64,000 bases of DNA from Porticoccaceae bacterium LTM1. Its GTDB lineage: Bacteria; Pseudomonadota; Gammaproteobacteria; Pseudomonadales; Porticoccaceae. A program made the position numbers and the translations under genes. Every line of letters begins with the position of its first letter. Within the stretch, counting starts at the first letter, position 1. The stretch covers positions 2,435,501 to 2,499,500 of the forward strand of contig CP127080.1 in NCBI GenBank assembly GCA_030252795.1, read 5' to 3'. Below, one piece after another: positions 54,725 through 62,741 of this stretch. The notes beneath the pieces are model-generated. The model was not told the origin of the DNA, did not search any database, and saw nothing but the letters and a program-made list of their open reading frames with translations.

Positions 54725-56719
54725 TTATTCAGCCTGGGCACCTTTTACAAACTCAGCCACTACCTCAGCTGGCAACGCATAGCTGCGAGTGCGGCTGTGG
54801 CGAGCAATGTTGATGCCGAGGAATTCGCCATCGATGCTATATACCGGGCCACCGCACTCGTCTGGGCGCAGACGGGCGTCGTGGCTGAACACTTTTTCAA
54901 AACCGTCACGACGAAGGCTTTTACCACCGCGGAAGGTCTCGGCAATATGTTTGCCATTGTCCGGGCGAACACCCAGTGCCAGCTCTACAGAGAAGGTCTC
55001 TCCATCTCTAACAGCTTCCATTTTAACCATATCGCCAGGTTCATAGCTGGATAGCTCTTTCGCCAGCTCTTTCGGTTTGGTAACAGCCTTACCATTCACT
55101 TTAACGATGAAGTCACCAGCCTTGAAAAAATCTTTAGCAGGGCCATCTTCGCTAATCTGGTTCAGGAGAATCTTGCCTTCCGATTCTTCCATGAATACCC
55201 CGAGGAAACCGCCACTTTCACGCTTATCAGCAGTGAACACCTTGGAACCCCACACGCCAAAGCGTCCGCTATATTTGGGGTGTGGCGACATCAGGAACTC
55301 ACCGCGCTCTGCCGGGGCTGTTTCCATGTCTTCCAGAGAAATGCCACCTTTCAGCTTGCGGTTCACTTTCAGCAGCACCAAATCGTTGGCGTCATCACGG
55401 CTGACAACTTCAGCTGGCAGGGTTTGATCCTGATATTCAATTGCTACGTTTTCACCCACCAGTGAGCTTTTGCTTACCAGCAAGGTGGAAAAGCTGAACC
55501 AGCTGTCGCGCTTGATGATTGTCGCCAGAGCAGCGGTAGAAGTGTCATTTTTCTCACTGCTGACCTCTACGGTGTTGTCATCCAGCAGGTCTTCCAGTAC
55601 AGCTACAGGTTCGAGAATCTCGTCAATTCCAGCTACCGGATTAACGGGACGGGACAGTGGCTCGGATTGAAGGATTTGCACATCACCGCTCCAGGCATTG
55701 TAAGCGGCGGTATTTTCCGGCAGTGGCAACTTGATGCTGACCTCTTCACCATCTCTTTCCACAACCACATCAGCATGGGACTGCTGCAGGGTGTAGGCGT
55801 TTTCCAGCAGCATGGTCACTTCAACATAAGTACGAGCACGTTCACCATTAATGCTTTCAAAACGGTCACCGACTTTAAGCCCCGCTGCAGCTACCGGGCT
55901 ACTCTCTTCAACAGAGGTAACATCAACGCGTTGACCACGATTGGAGTTTGGCCTGCCGGATCTTTGCTTGCGAGCTGTAGAAGTCGCTTCGAATTCAAAA
56001 CCGTAGTCTTGTCCCTGATAAACATCAGATGGCTTGAAGCTTTCAGCTTTCACCATCTGATCCCAGAAACGTCTGAAGTTATCGACTCCCACTTCCTTGT
56101 TATCATCCAGGGAGGCGGCAATCTGACTGTGAACTGCAATTACCCTGCCTTCCATATCAAACAGCGGACCACCGGAATCACCCGGCTCCATCAGGCAGGT
56201 AGAGCGAATCATGCCGTTACTTGCTACAACATCCGCGATATAGCCTAAGCGAACCACAGTGCCCCGCTCCTGATCCCCACCACCCGGATGGCTGATACTG
56301 ATAACCGGCTGGCCGGATTTGACGGTGGCTGACCAGCCCATCTCCGCTACAGGCAAATTGTCTGGCTCGCTAATCTTGAGCAAACCCATATCAATGGTGG
56401 GCTCTGAGCCCAAGCCAACAGCCTTGAATTCGCGACCATCTGCAAGTGTGACGGTGTATTTGGTGCCCGGCTTTACTGCGTGTCCGGCACTCAGTGCATA
56501 TCCTTCCGGGCTAACGATCACCGCGCTGAATCCGCCCTGGCCGGCAGTAACGGATACAGATGCAGGCGTTACCTTACGAACAACTTCCAGAACAGATCTT
56601 TCCAGCTGCTTTTGCTCGCCAACAGCGGCAAATTGCTCCACATTGATCTCTGTATGTGAGACACATCCGGTTAATACACATCCGCTTAGCAGCAGACTCG
56701 CGATTGATGTTACTTTCAT
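54725..56719 (-). CDS. Lipoprotein with two trypsin-like domains and two PDZ domains
   Basis: 664 residues from ATG 56719, preceded by GGGAG; the frame upstream to 56830 lacks a site. Lipobox at LLSGC (Cys14) or LTGC (Cys19). Domain 1 is an HtrA/trypsin-like protease with a complete triad: His80 in SAGHAV, Asp110 in IDMGLL, Ser182 in GDSGGPL. PDZ1 follows (about 300-375). Domain 2 (from about 425) is a second protease fold with PDZ2 inserted before its last strands; it keeps ANDLVLLKV but shows DECGGP where GDSGGP is expected and no clear catalytic His. The second domain therefore looks inactive or altered. Likely an outer-membrane-anchored periplasmic protease or chaperone. Confidence 0.85.
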   Translation of the reverse strand: MKVTSIASLLLSGCVLTGCVSHTEINVEQFAAVGEQKQLERSVLEVVRKVTPASVSVTAGQGGFSAVIVSPEGYALSAGHAVKPGTKYTVTLADGREFKAVGLGSEPTIDMGLLKISEPDNLPVAEMGWSATVKSGQPVISISHPGGGDQERGTVVRLGYIADVVASNGMIRSTCLMEPGDSGGPLFDMEGRVIAVHSQIAASLDDNKEVGVDNFRRFWDQMVKAESFKPSDVYQGQDYGFEFEATSTARKQRSGRPNSNRGQRVDVTSVEESSPVAAAGLKVGDRFESINGERARTYVEVTMLLENAYTLQQSHADVVVERDGEEVSIKLPLPENTAAYNAWSGDVQILQSEPLSRPVNPVAGIDEILEPVAVLEDLLDDNTVEVSSEKNDTSTAALATIIKRDSWFSFSTLLVSKSSLVGENVAIEYQDQTLPAEVVSRDDANDLVLLKVNRKLKGGISLEDMETAPAERGEFLMSPHPKYSGRFGVWGSKVFTADKRESGGFLGVFMEESEGKILLNQISEDGPAKDFFKAGDFIVKVNGKAVTKPKELAKELSSYEPGDMVKMEAVRDGETFSVELALGVRPDNGKHIAETFRGGKSLRRDGFEKVFSHDARLRPDECGGPVYSIDGEFLGINIARHSRTRSYALPAEVVAEFVKGAQAE

Positions 56720-57066
56720 GGTTACTCCCGATATCGGCCATGGATCTGACAAAGGCCTACCCAGATAGATTGAGGGTGCTATTCCCCCTAGCAATGAAGG
56801 GGCCCTCGGTAAAGCAGCCCAAAATACCAAAATTGACTAAATTCATCAGCCAACTTTACAAATGTATACATTTTGGACAGCGCCACGAGTATGTGCTTCA
56901 GAAAGCGCACACAGGAAAAGGCTGGTAGCCCTGAGTTCTAGTCACCCCAGCAGACAGAAGTCTGCGGCAGCACATTCTATAGCGTGAGAAGACTGGCGAT
57001 CAGCCAAAAAAGAACAGGGCTGCGATACTTCTTTAACCACAACCCCTGAGATATTCGTACTATTAC
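56720..57066. other. Intergenic gap with one short palindrome
   Basis: No gene seen. AAATGTATACATTT at 56860-56873 is a perfect 14-bp palindrome about 140 bp upstream of the protease start and could be an operator. Nothing else was recognised. Confidence 0.4.
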
Positions 57067-57378
57067 TTATTTGTACATCTGTAATACTGTCTTACAGCCT
57101 GCATCATCCAGGCCACGTTTACAGGTTGTCACGACAAGCGAATAACATGCCTGATCTGCACCCTCATACATCACTTTCATCACACTGGCATCGGTTGAAG
57201 GGTTATCTTCTTCAAGCTCTTTATACATCTGTTTAATACAGGCTTCGTAGGCATTCTGGATTTCGGCTATCTCAGAAACCTTGGCAATATTTTTTGCACT
57301 GACAGAGCTTGAGTGTTCAGATTTTCCACACCCAGCAAGAAAGACCAACATAAATACAGCAGTAATTATTGTTTTCAT
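57067..57378 (-). CDS. Small lipoprotein, function unknown
   Basis: 103 residues from ATG 57378, with GGAG six bases upstream; a further ATG at 57390 lies inside that site. Lipobox LAGC (Cys17). The mature part is helical with four cysteines (ACIKQMY, ACYSLV, TTCKRG, GCKTV) that could form two disulfides in the periplasm. I do not recognise the family. Follows the 57414 gene on the same strand after 35 bp. Confidence 0.7.
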   Translation of the reverse strand: MKTIITAVFMLVFLAGCGKSEHSSSVSAKNIAKVSEIAEIQNAYEACIKQMYKELEEDNPSTDASVMKVMYEGADQACYSLVVTTCKRGLDDAGCKTVLQMYK

Positions 57379-57413
57379 TCTTGTCTCCATGACTTTTGAT
57401 TTAACAACTGCAA

Positions 57414-57725
57414 TTATTCAATTTCTTCCACAAACGGCTCTTCGCTCACCTTCAGGGTAAGCTGTTTTTTATAGGTGGTAATGATGATTTTATCTTGCTC
57501 GAGCTGCTCGATACTGACCACATCATCCATGGTGTCATCATCCACTTTGTTCTGCAGGTTTTTCTCGCTAAAGCTCAGCACTCCCGGAAATACCACACGC
57601 AAATCCGGCTCACCGTTTTCCGGGTCATCAATTACTTCGATAAACACCATGCGTACGTCAATGTCATACACCAGATTAAAAATATAGGGGGCGCAGTCGC
57701 CCAACAGTTTTCCGGTCAGGCTCAT
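57414..57725 (-). CDS. Hypothetical protein
   Basis: 103 residues, acidic, no signal or membrane segment. Predicted mostly beta strands (YIFNLVYDIDVRMVFIEVIDD, then DKIIITTYKKQLTLKV). No family recognised. Its start overlaps the DUF2750 stop by 4 bp (ATGA), so the two are co-translated. Confidence 0.7.
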   Translation of the reverse strand: MSLTGKLLGDCAPYIFNLVYDIDVRMVFIEVIDDPENGEPDLRVVFPGVLSFSEKNLQNKVDDDTMDDVVSIEQLEQDKIIITTYKKQLTLKVSEEPFVEEIE

Positions 57726-58141
57726 TTGCTATCTTCCTCTTCTTCATCAGCCAGGGCTTCCAATTCGGCATTGATCGCATCAAACAGCTCAATAGGGTCA
57801 ATCACCGTGCCACCATCGACGCCGTCCACCGGGAATACCGCGATCATTGATCCGTCCGCTTCCATACCCGGCAGCCAACGCTCCATCCACACGTCCAGTG
57901 GAATCGCTTCGGCGCGACAATCTGACCAATCATCGGTTGCCCAGCTCTGGGCAAAGTCGGGGTGCGGCCACACTGGCAGGCACTCTTCGCCATCGGAGTT
58001 CACCCCAACCCAACCGTCGTCATTGCGCAGGCTCCACACCTCTTCCCAGACCGCTACCTTGGTCAGGAAGTTGGCGTATCGCTTGGCCGCAGGCAACCGC
58101 TGTTGCTGCTCGTACTGTTCTTTATCGAGTTGATAGGTCAT
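57722..58141 (-). CDS. DUF2750 domain protein
   Basis: 139 residues. Conserved pattern of the DUF2750 family: YANFLTKVAVWEEVWSL, CLPVWPHPDFAQSW, IPLDVWMERWLPGM, then an acidic C-terminus. Cytoplasmic, function unknown. First gene of the small minus-strand unit 58141 to 57067. Confidence 0.85.
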   Translation of the reverse strand: MTYQLDKEQYEQQQRLPAAKRYANFLTKVAVWEEVWSLRNDDGWVGVNSDGEECLPVWPHPDFAQSWATDDWSDCRAEAIPLDVWMERWLPGMEADGSMIAVFPVDGVDGGTVIDPIELFDAINAELEALADEEEEDSK

Positions 58142-58198
58142 GGCGGACTCCTTCTAATTTGCTGCACATGATACCCGATTCACTGCAATTTCCGGGCA

Positions 58199-58225
58199 TA
58201 AAAAAACGGAGCCGAAGCTCCGTTT
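58199..58225 (-). terminator. Terminator of pnp
   Basis: AAACGGAGC / GCTCCGTTT stem with TTCG-type loop; long T-run on the minus strand. Separated from the pnp stop by the MITE-like element. Confidence 0.8.
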
Positions 58226-58235
58226 CGTAACTAAC

Positions 58236-58380
58236 TTAACAGGCTATTGAAAACGTTATCGAGGCAGTCAGTGCAAGGCAAAAACAGGCGAAAGAGCGCA
58301 GTTTATATATGATAAATGAGCATCTTGAGCCTGTTTTTAACGCCGCACTGGCAACGTAGATAGTTTTCAACTCCTGTTAA
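58236..58380. mobile_element. MITE-like element with nested inverted repeats
   Basis: 145 bp with terminal inverted repeats TTAACAGG...TTGAAAAC and GTTTTCAA...CCTGTTAA. Inside, GGCAAAAACAGGC near 58278 pairs with GCCTGTTTTTAACGCC near 58329, so the whole element can fold as one long hairpin. No coding capacity. The AGGCTGTTGAAAA-type ends and inner CAGGC/GCCTG pair resemble a MITE family common in gammaproteobacteria, from memory. It lies between the pnp stop codon and its terminator. Confidence 0.7.
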
Positions 58381-58385
58381 AGCGA

Positions 58386-60530
58386 TTACTCGCCCTGAGG
58401 TGCCTCAGTTTCAGCAGCTGGCTGCTCTGCTGCACCACCTTCTTCGGCTTGCGCCTCTTTGATGGAGAGCTTGATGCGGCCGCGAGCGTCTACGTCCAGT
58501 ACTTTAACGCGTACTTGCTGGCCTTCCTGCAGGTAGTCGCTGACTTGGGCAACGCGCTCCTGCGCGATCTGGGAGATGTGAACCAGACCGTCAGTACCCG
58601 GCATAAAGGTTACGAAAGCCCCAAAGTCCACAACACGGGCAACTACACCGTCGTAGATTTTGCCAATTTCAGCTTCGGCAGTGATCTCTTCGATACGGTT
58701 AATTGCTTTGTCCAGATCTTGTTTGTCTGCAGCGTAGATGCGGATGCTGCCATCGTCTTCGATGTCGATGGAGGCACCGGTCTCTTCGGTGATGCTGCGA
58801 ATGGTGGCGCCACCTTTACCGATCACGTCACGGATCTTGTCCGGATCGATCTTCATGGTGTGGAAGCGCGGTGCGCTTTCAGCAACGGCATCGCGACCAA
58901 CAGAGATAACCTTGTTCATTTCGCCGAGGATGTGCAGACGAGCGTGCAGAGCCTGCTCCAGAGCGATGTCCATGATCTCTTCGGTGATACCTTCGATCTT
59001 GATGTCCATCTGCAGTGCAGTAACACCTTTGGCGGTACCGGCTACTTTAAAGTCCATGTCGCCGAGGTGATCTTCGTCACCCAGGATGTCGGTGAGAACG
59101 GCAAAGCCGCTATCTTCTTTCACCAGACCCATAGCGATACCGGCAACCGGCGCTTTCAGCGGAACACCGGCGTCCATCAGTGCAAGAGAAGCGCCACACA
59201 CGGAAGCCATGGAGCTGGAGCCGTTGGATTCAGTGATTTCAGAAACCACACGCAGGGTGTACGGGAATTCTTCAACGGATGGCAGTACCGCCGCGATACC
59301 GCGACGAGCCAGACGACCGTGACCGATTTCGCGGCGACCGGCAGAGCCCATACGACCACACTCACCTACCGAGTAAGGAGGGAAGTTGTAGTGCAGCATG
59401 AACGGATCTTTACGCTCGCCTTCCAGGGCGTCGATGATCTGTGCATCGCGAATCGCACCCAGAGTAGCGGTAGCGATAGCCTGGGTTTCACCACGGGTGA
59501 ACAGGGCGGTGCCGTGTACATTTGGCAGCAGACCAACTTCTACGTCGATAGCACGAACCGTCTTACTGTCGCGGCCATCGATGCGCGGCTCACCAGCGAT
59601 GATGCGGCCACGAACAATCTCTTTTTCCAGCTTCTTGAAGTAGTCGGTTACAGACTCAGCGGCAACGCCACCTTCTTCGTCAGAAGCCAGCGCCTCAACG
59701 GCTGCGTCGCGCAGTTCGTTGATGCGAGTAACGCGCTGTTGCTTGTCAGTAATGGTGTAGGCGGCAGTCAGGTCGACACCTACTTTCTCTTTCAGGGCTG
59801 CTTTCAGCTCGGCATTGACCTGTGCAGCTTCCCACTCCCAGCGAGGCTTGCCAACTTCGGCAGCCAGTTGTTCGATTACCTGAACAACCGCTTGCATCTC
59901 CTGGTGGGCGTACAGAACAGCGCCCAGCATCAGGTCTTCCGGCAGCTCTTTAGCTTCGGATTCAACCATCAGAACAGCGTCTTTGGTACCGGCAACGGCC
60001 ATGTCCAGCAGCGACTCTTTCAGCTCGCTGTAGGTCGGGTTCAACAGGTAGCCTTCTGCTTCGCTATAACCAACACGTGCGGCACCGATCGGGCCGTTGA
60101 ACGGAATGCCGGAGATCGCCAGCGCAGCAGAGGCGCCGATCATGGCCGGAATGTCCGGGTCTATGTTTTTGTTGGCAGAGATAACGGTACAAACAACCTG
60201 TACTTCGTTTTTGAAGCCTTCCGGGAACAGCGGGCGAATCGGACGGTCGATCAGGCGAGAAGTCAGGGTCTCTTTCTCGGAAGGACGACCTTCACGCTTG
60301 AAGAATCCGCCCGGAATTTTACCAGCGGCGTATGCCTTTTCCTGGTAGTTCACGGTCAGCGGGAAGAAGTCCTGACCGGGCTTGGCTTGCTTGGCACCCA
60401 CAACAGTACAAAGTACCGCAGTGTCGTCCATAGAACAGATCACCGCACCGGTAGCCTGACGGGCTACGCGACCGGTTTCCAAAGTAATGGTGTGCTTACC
60501 ATACTGAAACGATTTAATAGTAGGAGTCAT
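58386..60530 (-). CDS. pnp: Polyribonucleotide nucleotidyltransferase (PNPase)
   Basis: 714 residues. Two RNase PH domains separated by a helical domain, then KH ([24 protein letters not shown], about 555-615) and S1 ([30 protein letters not shown], about 625-690), with an acidic alanine/glutamate tail. Phosphorolytic 3-prime exonuclease and degradosome partner. The order rpsO-pnp is conserved; the 270-bp gap holds the rpsO terminator and a REP pair. Confidence 0.98.
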   Translation of the reverse strand: MTPTIKSFQYGKHTITLETGRVARQATGAVICSMDDTAVLCTVVGAKQAKPGQDFFPLTVNYQEKAYAAGKIPGGFFKREGRPSEKETLTSRLIDRPIRPLFPEGFKNEVQVVCTVISANKNIDPDIPAMIGASAALAISGIPFNGPIGAARVGYSEAEGYLLNPTYSELKESLLDMAVAGTKDAVLMVESEAKELPEDLMLGAVLYAHQEMQAVVQVIEQLAAEVGKPRWEWEAAQVNAELKAALKEKVGVDLTAAYTITDKQQRVTRINELRDAAVEALASDEEGGVAAESVTDYFKKLEKEIVRGRIIAGEPRIDGRDSKTVRAIDVEVGLLPNVHGTALFTRGETQAIATATLGAIRDAQIIDALEGERKDPFMLHYNFPPYSVGECGRMGSAGRREIGHGRLARRGIAAVLPSVEEFPYTLRVVSEITESNGSSSMASVCGASLALMDAGVPLKAPVAGIAMGLVKEDSGFAVLTDILGDEDHLGDMDFKVAGTAKGVTALQMDIKIEGITEEIMDIALEQALHARLHILGEMNKVISVGRDAVAESAPRFHTMKIDPDKIRDVIGKGGATIRSITEETGASIDIEDDGSIRIYAADKQDLDKAINRIEEITAEAEIGKIYDGVVARVVDFGAFVTFMPGTDGLVHISQIAQERVAQVSDYLQEGQQVRVKVLDVDARGRIKLSIKEAQAEEGGAAEQPAAETEAPQGE

Positions 60531-60615
60531 ATTACCTTTCCTATTTGTTGATTTAGCGTCCCAGCGCTAGATCGGTGTTTCTCTTGCTGCTCGGGTTAGC
60601 TATAGCTGCTCATCT

Positions 60616-60682
60616 GTCATTCCCGCGAAGGCGGGAATCCACCATTTTGAAGAAATGGATCCCCGCTTTCGCGGGGATGACA
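60616..60682. repeat. REP pair (two palindromes in inverted order)
   Basis: GTCATTCCCGCG-AAGG-CGGGAATCC at 60616-60640 faces a related palindrome ending GCGGGGATGAC at 60682. The second half is identical over 26 bp to 1755-1780. Such pairs between rpsO and pnp could stop exonucleases or bind a REP-associated protein. Confidence 0.75.
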
Positions 60683-60757
60683 CGATTCCAGAACAACCAT
60701 AGCTAACTCGATCAGCACACTGATACCACCGCGTGGATCGCTGCAGTTTTAAACAAT

Positions 60758-60790
60758 TAAAAACAACAGTGGCTCCCAGAGGAGCCACTG
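60758..60790 (-). terminator. Terminator of rpsO
   Basis: AGTGGCTCC-CAGA-GGAGCCACT stem, followed on the minus strand by TTGTTTTTAATTG; 11 bp past the rpsO stop. Confidence 0.8.
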
Positions 60791-60800
60791 ATGCAAGCGT

Positions 60801-61070
60801 TTAGCGACGCAGGCCGAGTTTTTGAATCAGCGCAGCGTAACGATGAACGTCTTTGCTCTTCAGGTAGTCCAGCAGCTTACGACGCTGGTTTACCATGCGG
60901 ATCAGACCACGACGAGAGTGGTGATCTTTTTTGTGATCACCGAAGTGACCTTGCAGCTTGTTGATGTTAGCAGTCAGCAGGGCAACCTGAACTTCCGGAG
61001 AACCAGTGTCGCCTTCGCCTTTGCCGTGTTCAGCAACGATTGCTGCTTTTTCCTGTGCACTCAGTGCCAT
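60801..61070 (-). CDS. rpsO: 30S ribosomal protein S15
   Basis: 89 residues from ATG 61070 ([15 protein letters not shown]), with GAGG 8 bases upstream; an upstream TTG is less likely. [24 protein letters not shown] and HHSRRGL are the S15 signatures. Binds 16S rRNA centrally. Between truB and pnp as usual. Confidence 0.98.
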   Translation of the reverse strand: MALSAQEKAAIVAEHGKGEGDTGSPEVQVALLTANINKLQGHFGDHKKDHHSRRGLIRMVNQRRKLLDYLKSKDVHRYAALIQKLGLRR

Positions 61071-61212
61071 AACAGTTTCCTCTTTCAATATGCGGCTAAT
61101 AAAGTCCAGGCTATCCGCGCATATTTACAGGTAGCCTAGTGTTCGACGTTTGATGCTGGCCGAGGAGTCCCCGTCTCACATCTCCTGTCTTACTTCTCTC
61201 GGTCAGTTGCCG

Positions 61213-62157
61213 TCAGGCATCGACCACCAGACGCCGGGGAGCAACCCGGCCATCTTCAAGAACTTCTGCGACCCCCAAAAACGGGCCGTTTTCCATAAAG
61301 ACGCGCACTATATCGCCTTCTTCGGCTTCGCGATAGGCCTCTGGGCACATAACCGGCTGACCCTGCTTGAAGTAGAACACCGACTCTTCCGGTACATCAA
61401 AGCCCGGCAGGTCGTCTACAGCGGCCTCAGTGGGCTTGAGCAGGTAGTCCATATCCTCGCCGCGCTTGCCTTCGCGCAGCCGCTCCAGCTCCTCCAGCGA
61501 GGTAGCGTCTTCTTCAAAGAACGGCCCCGCCTGAGTGCGGTGCAGCATCGACACATGGGCGCCAACGCCCAGCGCTTCGCCGAGATCTTCGGCAAGGCTG
61601 CGTATATAGGTGCCCTTGGTGCAGTGTACAAACACGTCCGCTTCAGCTACTTCGCCAGGGCGGAAGTCGAGCAGATCGTATTCAAATATGGTACAGGGGC
61701 GCGCTTCTCGCTCTACGGTAATACCCTGACGGGCCAACTTGTAGAGCGGCTCGCCATTGTGCTTGAGTGCCGAATACATGGACGGCACCTGTTCGATGTC
61801 GCCACGAAACGGCTCAATCGCTTTCTCCACCACCTCGCGAGTGAGGTGGGAGGCACTTTTCTGCTCGATCACCTCACCATCGCTGTCACCGGTTTCGGTG
61901 CGCAGGCCAAAGCGAAAGGTGCTGCGATAGCCTTTATCGGAGTCCAGCAGAAAGTGGGAAAACTTGGTGGCCTCGCCAAGACAGATCGGCAACACCCCGG
62001 TTGCCAGAGGGTCGAGACTACCAGTATGGCCCGCCTTGTCGGCAAACATCAGGTATTTCACCCGCTGCAGGGCATCGTTGGAACTCATGCCGGTAGGCTT
62101 GTTGAGCACAAATACACCGCTGACCGGACGGCCGCGCTGACGACGACGTCTTCCCAC
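61213..62157 (-). CDS. truB: tRNA pseudouridine-55 synthase TruB
   Basis: 314 residues. LNKPTGMSSNDALQRVK and the catalytic Asp in GHTGSLDPLATGVLPI are clear; the C-terminal PUA-like domain ends the protein. Makes pseudouridine 55 in the T-loop. Two bases from rbfA stop; conserved infB-rbfA-truB order. Confidence 0.97.
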   Translation of the reverse strand: MGRRRRQRGRPVSGVFVLNKPTGMSSNDALQRVKYLMFADKAGHTGSLDPLATGVLPICLGEATKFSHFLLDSDKGYRSTFRFGLRTETGDSDGEVIEQKSASHLTREVVEKAIEPFRGDIEQVPSMYSALKHNGEPLYKLARQGITVEREARPCTIFEYDLLDFRPGEVAEADVFVHCTKGTYIRSLAEDLGEALGVGAHVSMLHRTQAGPFFEEDATSLEELERLREGKRGEDMDYLLKPTEAAVDDLPGFDVPEESVFYFKQGQPVMCPEAYREAEEGDIVRVFMENGPFLGVAEVLEDGRVAPRRLVVDA

Positions 62158-62159
62158 AA

Positions 62160-62582
62160 TTACTTCCCGTCACTCTCTGGTCCGTCGCGCTCGGACAGAT
62201 CGTCGTCGCTGACGTGACGTTTCTCAGCGTCGTCAAACACCGCTTTTTCAATCAGGGCTTCCAAATGCTGACCGTGGCGAACACTCTTGTCATAGATAAA
62301 GCGCAGCTTAGGGGTGCTGCGAAGCTCCATTGACTTGGCTACCAGAGAGCGCAGAAAGCCCGCTGCACCGTTGAGTACCTCAGCGGCTTTGTGGGACTGC
62401 TCTTCGGTGTCATGACCGACGAAGGTAACAAACACCTTGGCATTTGAGAGGTCGCGACTGACTTCGGCACCGGTTACGTTAACCATGCCGACCCGAGGGT
62501 CGCGGATTTCATCACGAATGAGAACTGCCAGCTCACGCTGCAGGGCATCCGAGATACGTTGGGTACGGCTGTAATCACTCAT
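62160..62582 (-). CDS. rbfA: 30S ribosome-binding factor A
   Basis: 140 residues. RISDALQRELAVLIRDEIRDPRVGMVNVTGAEVSRDLSNAKVFVTF pattern and the RSTPKLRFIYDKS strand are diagnostic KH-type RbfA features; the C-terminus is longer and acidic. Needed for 16S rRNA 5-prime-end maturation and cold growth. Confidence 0.96.
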   Translation of the reverse strand: MSDYSRTQRISDALQRELAVLIRDEIRDPRVGMVNVTGAEVSRDLSNAKVFVTFVGHDTEEQSHKAAEVLNGAAGFLRSLVAKSMELRSTPKLRFIYDKSVRHGQHLEALIEKAVFDDAEKRHVSDDDLSERDGPESDGK

Positions 62583-62587
62583 ATTAC

Positions 62588-62615
62588 GGGAGATGGGAGA
62601 TGGGAGATGGGAGAT
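62588..62615. repeat. Tandem heptamer (GGGAGAT)x4 with inverted partner
   Basis: Four perfect copies of GGGAGAT directly upstream of rbfA. The complementary CTCCCATCTC occurs around 62721-62730, near the infB stop, so the 159-bp infB-rbfA gap could fold as a large hairpin. Confidence 0.7.
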
Positions 62616-62741
62616 GCTACAACAGCTCTCTCATCATCACCTCACATCAACAATCTCTCTACGTTAGCGAGATGGGAGGAATTCGACCGGGATTCAAAAA
62701 TATCGCCCCATCGTCTCTCGTCTCCCATCTCTCGTCTCACA

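Noticed and set aside
58236-58380. CRISPR or tRNA structure in the hairpin-rich gap
   Set aside because: The repeats are inverted rather than direct and no cloverleaf or CCA-type end is present.
58449-60551. 700-codon open frame antisense to pnp
   Set aside because: It mirrors the pnp frame; codon bias of pnp leaves the opposite strand free of stops. The peptide has no recognisable domain and pnp is certain.
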